DNA from: Ruminococcus sp. UBA7013
Lineage (GTDB): Bacteria > Bacillota > Clostridia > Oscillospirales > Ruminococcaceae
DNA length: 27,405 nucleotides
Direction of reading: 5' to 3'
Assembly: GCA_002449585.1 (NCBI GenBank)
Contig: DJXD01000133.1
Span: 1 to 27,405 of the forward strand
Position 1 is the stretch's first letter; every line of letters begins with the position of its first letter. Below are positions 23,459 through 27,405 of this stretch, piece after piece. Under the pieces are notes generated by a model. It was not told where the DNA came from. It was given only the letters and a program-made list of their open reading frames with translations, and made no database searches. Both the position numbers and the translations under genes were made by a program.

Positions 23459-26400
23459 GCTTCAAAATGATCAATCAGCTTGATGATATATTTCATAATG
23501 GCAAGAGAATCATTGGCATCTGGTGCATCGCTCTGATTCACATCAGCATTTTTCTGACCTTGTTCGGAGATGCTGGCTTTGCCATAGATGACTTTATTGA
23601 TCATGATAATATCCATAATATTGACTTTTCCATCACAATTGACATCCCCAGGGAGTGCACTTTCTTCGCCTTCCAAACGGAGCAGACCCAAACCGGAAAC
23701 ATCTGTATAACCCATTCCGGACAGATCAAACCAGTTTGCAATAGAAGTGCGTTTCCCGTCTCCTGTGCCATCATCATTGATTTGTGCATCAAAGCCGACA
23801 ACTTGTTTTGCCTTGAAACCGCCCAATGTAGAAGGAATTGCAAATTCCACAAGATAGCCGTCAGCCGTCTTTGCTGTAGCTGATGTAAATCTGTCTGTAG
23901 ATAAGCCATCAGTTACCGTTTTTTCATTATCGAAATTTGTTCTTGCCTGAATATCATCAGATTCATAAGCTGTAGACTTATGATTATTTTCATCTAAAAA
24001 GATTTCAACAGTATCCTGTTCATAGCTGTTATTGCTTGCCTTGCTCAGAACAGGATCTTTGACTTCGGCCAGTACATAGATATTATCCTGATCCCAGAGA
24101 AGTTTTGCCGTTCCGGATGCGCCATTTCCGAGGGAATAATTATCAATATTGATAGTATTGGCTGTTTTCCAAATATCATCAATTTTTCCGTCAATGACAG
24201 GTGTACCCTGTGTTGCTGTGGCAATGGCCGGGATAGATGCAATCAAGAGTTTTCCGCTTGTGGATTCTGATAAATCGCCTAAAGAATTCCAGTTTTCGCC
24301 ATTCAGAGAAATATCAAATCGGACAGTATCGCCGGCTTTTAATCCCTTGATTCCTTTTGAATATTTATTTTCTCCAGCTTTTATATCTATTGTTTCAGAT
24401 TCGCCATTGATCATGATTACAGCTGTTCCGGCTTTTTTCGCATTGATCTGTAATATAATACTTTCAGATGGGAAAACAGACGAAGTAGGATCTGTAGAAT
24501 AAGCCGCTTTGAATGTTCCTGCATTACCAATCTGATTTTCTGCCTGTGCTTCAAATCCTTCTTCTTGAGCTGTCAAGTAAGTTCTTGCTGTCTTGATGGT
24601 CTGTACAGGTGCGGTTGTATCTGCAACAGCATAATAAGCCGCTTTTGCCTGATAATCTTTATCAAATAACAGCGGATAGCCGCCGATCCAACTAGTAGAA
24701 TCTGTAATGCCCCATAATACAACAGCGGACAGATTGACCCCATCAGCCTTAACTCTCTTATACATATCAAAGCACTGACGATATCTTTCAGCCAATGCAA
24801 GCAGATCTTCATCAGAATTAGATCTCAATGCAATATCAAGTTCTGTGACCTGAATTTCAAGCCCCATATCTGCATAGCTTCTCAAAGCGGCCTCATACTG
24901 TGCAATAGAAGGCGAGCTCATGCCAATATGTGACTGCATTCCCATGCCATCAATCAGTTTGGCATCTACGAGATCTTTCAGGATATCCGACTGGATATAT
25001 TTTAATTTATTCTCACTATATTCGTTATAATCATTATAGAATAATTTGCATCCTTCGGGAGCGTATTTCCTGGCATAGGTGAATGCCTTCTTGATATAGC
25101 TCTGATCTCCGTATACACTCACCCAGCCAGATGAGCCATCCCCTTGAGAATATGCGCCTGCATTTCTCATTGTACCGGAATCCGAAGCGGCTTCATTCAC
25201 AACATCCCAGGAATATACATGCAGATCGGGATATTCTGTCTTGATTGCATTCATGACATTCTTGATATAATTTTCCATACGCTGATCCATAATTTCAGGG
25301 GAAACGAAATCAGCAGAAGCATCATAATTTTCTTTAAAGAACCAGTCAGGTGTCTGGCTATGCCATACTAAAACATGTCCTCTCAGATCGAGATGATTTT
25401 CCTCACAAAATTTGAGCATGGCGGCGGCTTGTTTTAATGATACTTGCGGATTTGTTTGATCTCCGCCGTTAGCATTCATATAGGCAAGTGTTGCCGTTTG
25501 ATCAAGAACTGCTTCCGGCTTCAGCTCATTACCAATGGTGACGCTATTATAATGTTTCAGAATCATATCTTTTGTTGCGCCCTGTGTGAATTCTGCACTT
25601 GCGACTGCACAGCCAATCTTGAAATCATCCGCATAAATATCTTTCAGGGATGCAATATCCTCCTGAATGGCAGGATCAGGCAGGCGAGTTCCGGTAATAT
25701 CATCCAGATAGAAGCCCATGAGATCCTGTGCTGTTACGCTTGCTTCTGGTTTATAGGCTGTCTGCACATAAACATAGACATTGGCCGCACCTTCCGGAAT
25801 GGTGCATTCTGTGCCGACATATGTCCATTCGCCTTTATTGGCTGTTTCAGTATAGATTGTATAATAATTTTCCTTTCCATTCAGATCATATTGTAGATTA
25901 ATGGAAAATTTCTGTGTATCAGTATAATCATCACCATCATAGAGCACCCAGCAGCCGAAATTATAATAGCCGCCTGCTTCGAGAACCAAGGCTTTATTGC
26001 AGGTTGCGCCATTCCATAACTGCTGACGGCCGTCTGTATAGAGAGAATACTCACCGCTATGAGCGTATTTTTTGGATACTTCCAGCTTTGTCTGCGAGCC
26101 TCTGCCCTGCCAATCCATGACAGTACCATCATCAAAATTATCTTCAAAGCCATCATTTCCGGCTACTTTTTCGATTTTTTCGCCATTGACGGTAAAATCA
26201 TCCATATAGAAATCACTTAGGGTGGCGGCTTCTACATAGACGACAATATTTTTGGCATCAGCCGGAACAGTATAATTTGCTTTGATCACACCCCATTGAT
26301 TTACCTGTGTGTTAACACTGCCGATATAAGAATATCTTTCTTTTCCTTCTGAATCAGTATATAGGCATTGCAGATTAAATTGCTGAGACTGTCCGCCAAT

Positions 26401-26718
26401 CTGCTCATCATCATAAAAAACAGCGACACTCAAAGCATATTGTTTTCCGGCGTACATTGTGCCTATCATGGATGCACCTGCGCCATTCCATGAAACTGTC
26501 CTGTCTTTGACATAAAGCGACTGATTCCCGGAATGTGCATATTTATCCGACAGACTTAATTCTGTGCTTCCAGAAGTTCTAGCTTTCCATGTGCCAAAGC
26601 CTTCTTCAAACGTATCATTGACTAATTCAACATCAGCAGCCTGAACAGATATTCCCGGCAATGCAGACAAAAGCATTGCAGCGGTCATAATTCCGGCGGC
26701 AAACCTTCTTTTTTTCAT
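23455..26718 (-). CDS. Cellulosome-type endo-1,4-beta-xylanase: 2x CBM22, GH10, CBM9-like, dockerin
   Basis: A 1087-residue secreted enzyme that cuts the xylan backbone. Signal peptide 1-28 (ends SVQAAD). Two CBM22-like modules at about 30-180 and 190-345 (NDTFEEGFGTW, EDNFDDGTVMDWQGRG). GH10 catalytic domain about 355-700 with GNELKPE, RGHVLVWHSQTP, acid/base Glu509 in WDVVNEA and nucleophile Glu626 in QVTELDI. A linker domain at 705-830, then a CBM9-like domain (GTPVIDGKIDDIWK, about 838-1015). A type I dockerin ends it: first calcium loop DVNCDGKVNIMD at 1025-1036, second DVNQSDAPDAND at 1059-1070, so it should be docked to a cohesin scaffold. No scaffoldin is in the window. Stop overlaps the transporter start. 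Strong promoter at 26779-26807; SD GAGGTGA. Confidence 0.96.
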   Translation of the reverse strand: MKKRRFAAGIMTAAMLLSALPGISVQAADVELVNDTFEEGFGTWKARTSGSTELSLSDKYAHSGNQSLYVKDRTVSWNGAGASMIGTMYAGKQYALSVAVFYDDEQIGGQSQQFNLQCLYTDSEGKERYSYIGSVNTQVNQWGVIKANYTVPADAKNIVVYVEAATLSDFYMDDFTVNGEKIEKVAGNDGFEDNFDDGTVMDWQGRGSQTKLEVSKKYAHSGEYSLYTDGRQQLWNGATCNKALVLEAGGYYNFGCWVLYDGDDYTDTQKFSINLQYDLNGKENYYTIYTETANKGEWTYVGTECTIPEGAANVYVYVQTAYKPEASVTAQDLMGFYLDDITGTRLPDPAIQEDIASLKDIYADDFKIGCAVASAEFTQGATKDMILKHYNSVTIGNELKPEAVLDQTATLAYMNANGGDQTNPQVSLKQAAAMLKFCEENHLDLRGHVLVWHSQTPDWFFKENYDASADFVSPEIMDQRMENYIKNVMNAIKTEYPDLHVYSWDVVNEAASDSGTMRNAGAYSQGDGSSGWVSVYGDQSYIKKAFTYARKYAPEGCKLFYNDYNEYSENKLKYIQSDILKDLVDAKLIDGMGMQSHIGMSSPSIAQYEAALRSYADMGLEIQVTELDIALRSNSDEDLLALAERYRQCFDMYKRVKADGVNLSAVVLWGITDSTSWIGGYPLLFDKDYQAKAAYYAVADTTAPVQTIKTARTYLTAQEEGFEAQAENQIGNAGTFKAAYSTDPTSSVFPSESIILQINAKKAGTAVIMINGESETIDIKAGENKYSKGIKGLKAGDTVRFDISLNGENWNSLGDLSESTSGKLLIASIPAIATATQGTPVIDGKIDDIWKTANTINIDNYSLGNGASGTAKLLWDQDNIYVLAEVKDPVLSKASNNSYEQDTVEIFLDENNHKSTAYESDDIQARTNFDNEKTVTDGLSTDRFTSATAKTADGYLVEFAIPSTLGGFKAKQVVGFDAQINDDGTGDGKRTSIANWFDLSGMGYTDVSGLGLLRLEGEESALPGDVNCDGKVNIMDIIMINKVIYGKASISEQGQKNADVNQSDAPDANDSLAIMKYIIKLIDHFEA

Positions 26719-26778
26719 GATAAATCACCTCAAAATAATTTATTACTTTTATTCTTTTGTATCATGCAATCTAATTTC

Positions 26779-26807
26779 AGTATAACAGATTTTTCTGCAT
26801 TTGTCAA
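26779..26807 (-). promoter_or_regulatory. Promoter of the xylanase run
   Basis: Minus strand: TTGACA (26807-26802), 17 bases, TATACT (26784-26779). It begins right behind the cyclophilin terminator, so the xylanase is transcribed independently. Confidence 0.78.
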
Positions 26808-26816
26808 GAAAAAAAT

Positions 26817-26850
26817 AAAAAGCCTGTCTCCGGAAGGAAACAAGCTTTTT
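26817..26850 (-). terminator. Terminator after the cyclophilin gene
   Basis: Fifteen paired positions (two G-U) between 26836-26850 and 26817-26831, GGAA loop on the plus strand, followed on the minus strand by TTTTTATTTTTTTC. Confidence 0.8.
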
Positions 26851-26858
26851 GATGCATG

Positions 26859-27332
26859 TTATTTTGTAACATATACACGCTTCATAATCTGCGCTTTCAG
26901 CGGTTTATCATTTGCATTAGTAGGTACTTCGGCGATTTCATCCACAACATCCATTCCGGAAACGACTTTGCCAAATGCGGCATACTGGCCATCCAGATAG
27001 GGAGCATCTTTATGCATGATAAAAAACTGAGAACCAGCAGAATTAGGATTCTGTGCCCGTGCCATAGACAGAACACCTCTAGTATGTTTCAGGGAATTAG
27101 GAACACCATTTGCCAGAAATTCGCCCTTGATATGCCAGCCGGGGCCGCCTGTTCCTGTACCGAGCGGACAACCTCCCTGAATCATGAAACCGGGAATCAC
27201 TCTGTGAAATGTCAAACCATCATAGAAGCCTTCTTTGACCAGCTTTTCAAAATTTTCACAGGAAATAGGAGCAATATCAGGATACAGCTCGATTTCAATT
27301 TTCTTTCCGTTTTCCATTTCAATAGTAATCAT
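26859..27332 (-). CDS. Cyclophilin-type peptidyl-prolyl cis-trans isomerase
   Basis: A 157-residue cytoplasmic foldase. Seen: FHRVIPGFMIQGGCP with the catalytic Arg, GTGTGGPGW, GVLSMARAQNPNSAGSQFF, and AAFGKVVSGMDVVD; size matches bacterial single-domain cyclophilins. Missing N-terminal signal, so cytoplasmic. GGAGG lies eight bases before ATG 27332. Only 38 bases separate the ATG from the IS200/IS605-like end, and I see no clear promoter in that gap. Confidence 0.95.
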   Translation of the reverse strand: MITIEMENGKKIEIELYPDIAPISCENFEKLVKEGFYDGLTFHRVIPGFMIQGGCPLGTGTGGPGWHIKGEFLANGVPNSLKHTRGVLSMARAQNPNSAGSQFFIMHKDAPYLDGQYAAFGKVVSGMDVVDEIAEVPTNANDKPLKAQIMKRVYVTK

Positions 27333-27370
27333 GTAATATCCTCCGTATGAAAATAATGCTCAATATTTTA

Positions 27371-27405
27371 GTGACGTCCTCCCCCACCTAAAGAGGCGGG
27401 GGCTT
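27371..27405 (-). mobile_element. Right end of an IS200/IS605-type (TnpB) element, continuing beyond the window
   Basis: On the minus strand the sequence is a GC-rich hairpin (CCCCCGCCT/AGGTGGGGG, 27402-27394 with 27389-27381, one mismatch) followed by GAGGACGTCAC. This is the form seen after tnpB genes at the right end of IS200/IS605 elements, ending in TCAC. The transposase/TnpB frame would lie to the right, outside the window. A guide-RNA scaffold for TnpB would include this hairpin, with the guide read from the host DNA just left of 27371. Recognition is by pattern only. Confidence 0.6.

Noticed and set aside
25444..25896. A 150-codon plus-strand frame inside the xylanase gene
   Set aside because: Antisense to a fully recognisable CBM22/GH10 coding region; Cys/Ile-rich composition typical of a reverse-frame artefact.

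Overview
The window looks like chromosomal DNA of an anaerobic, AT-rich Gram-positive gut or rumen bacterium of the Ruminococcus type. The best evidence is a 1087-residue secreted xylanase with a C-terminal type I dockerin, which is the hallmark of cellulosome-type fibre degraders. Supporting evidence is a PdxST vitamin B6 pathway under a MocR-type regulator, strong Shine-Dalgarno sites, near-consensus sigma-A promoters with 17-base spacers, and compact operons with 4-base start/stop overlaps. I made no database comparison; all family calls are from motifs.

Layout. 1-166: start of a flavodoxin gene (minus strand) running off the window. 577-1173: a small lipoprotein. 1356-3315: a TtcA-like tRNA-thiolation ATPase overlapping a NifS/IscS-type cysteine desulfurase that is split by one in-frame TAA. 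3316-3842: a gene-poor 527-base stretch with a strong minus-strand promoter, a foldable RNA, a CRISPR-repeat-like tail, nested palindromes and a perfect plus-strand promoter before metA. 3843-4748: metA. 4804-7660: pdxT and pdxS (minus) with divergent pdxR (plus), sharing a 100-base regulatory region. 7749-9036: a membrane-anchored leucine-rich-repeat protein and an FMN reductase.

9263-17560 is the most unusual part: six closely spaced minus-strand genes behind one consensus promoter. In transcription order they encode a leucine-rich-repeat protein, a protein with two SWIM-type zinc fingers, a 1140-residue DUF4132-type protein, a lipoprotein, a two-histidine (2H) phosphoesterase and an RlaP-type nucleotidyltransferase. 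The enzymes at the 3' end suggest RNA end processing or repair; the large proteins at the 5' end resemble the E. coli YehQ/YehI (MolR) pair. I propose it as a candidate undescribed RNA-processing or stress system.

17770-19991: an ECF sigma factor and its membrane-spanning partner with a Thr-rich stalk and an unrecognised extracellular domain. 20056-26718: a minus-strand run starting with the dockerin xylanase, followed by an EamA-type transporter, a PepV-type dipeptidase, a small duplicated-repeat protein and a type IV pilin-like protein. 26859-27332: a cyclophilin. 27371-27405: a hairpin that looks like the right end of an IS200/IS605 (TnpB) element extending beyond the window.

Working together: the sulfur-transfer pair, metA and PdxST connect cysteine, methionine and PLP metabolism (the desulfurase itself is PLP dependent). 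The xylanase run couples plant-wall breakdown to transport and peptide turnover. Several genes show signs of recent damage: the desulfurase has a stop codon, PdxR lacks four residues in its DNA-recognition region, and an IS end sits just upstream of the cyclophilin gene.
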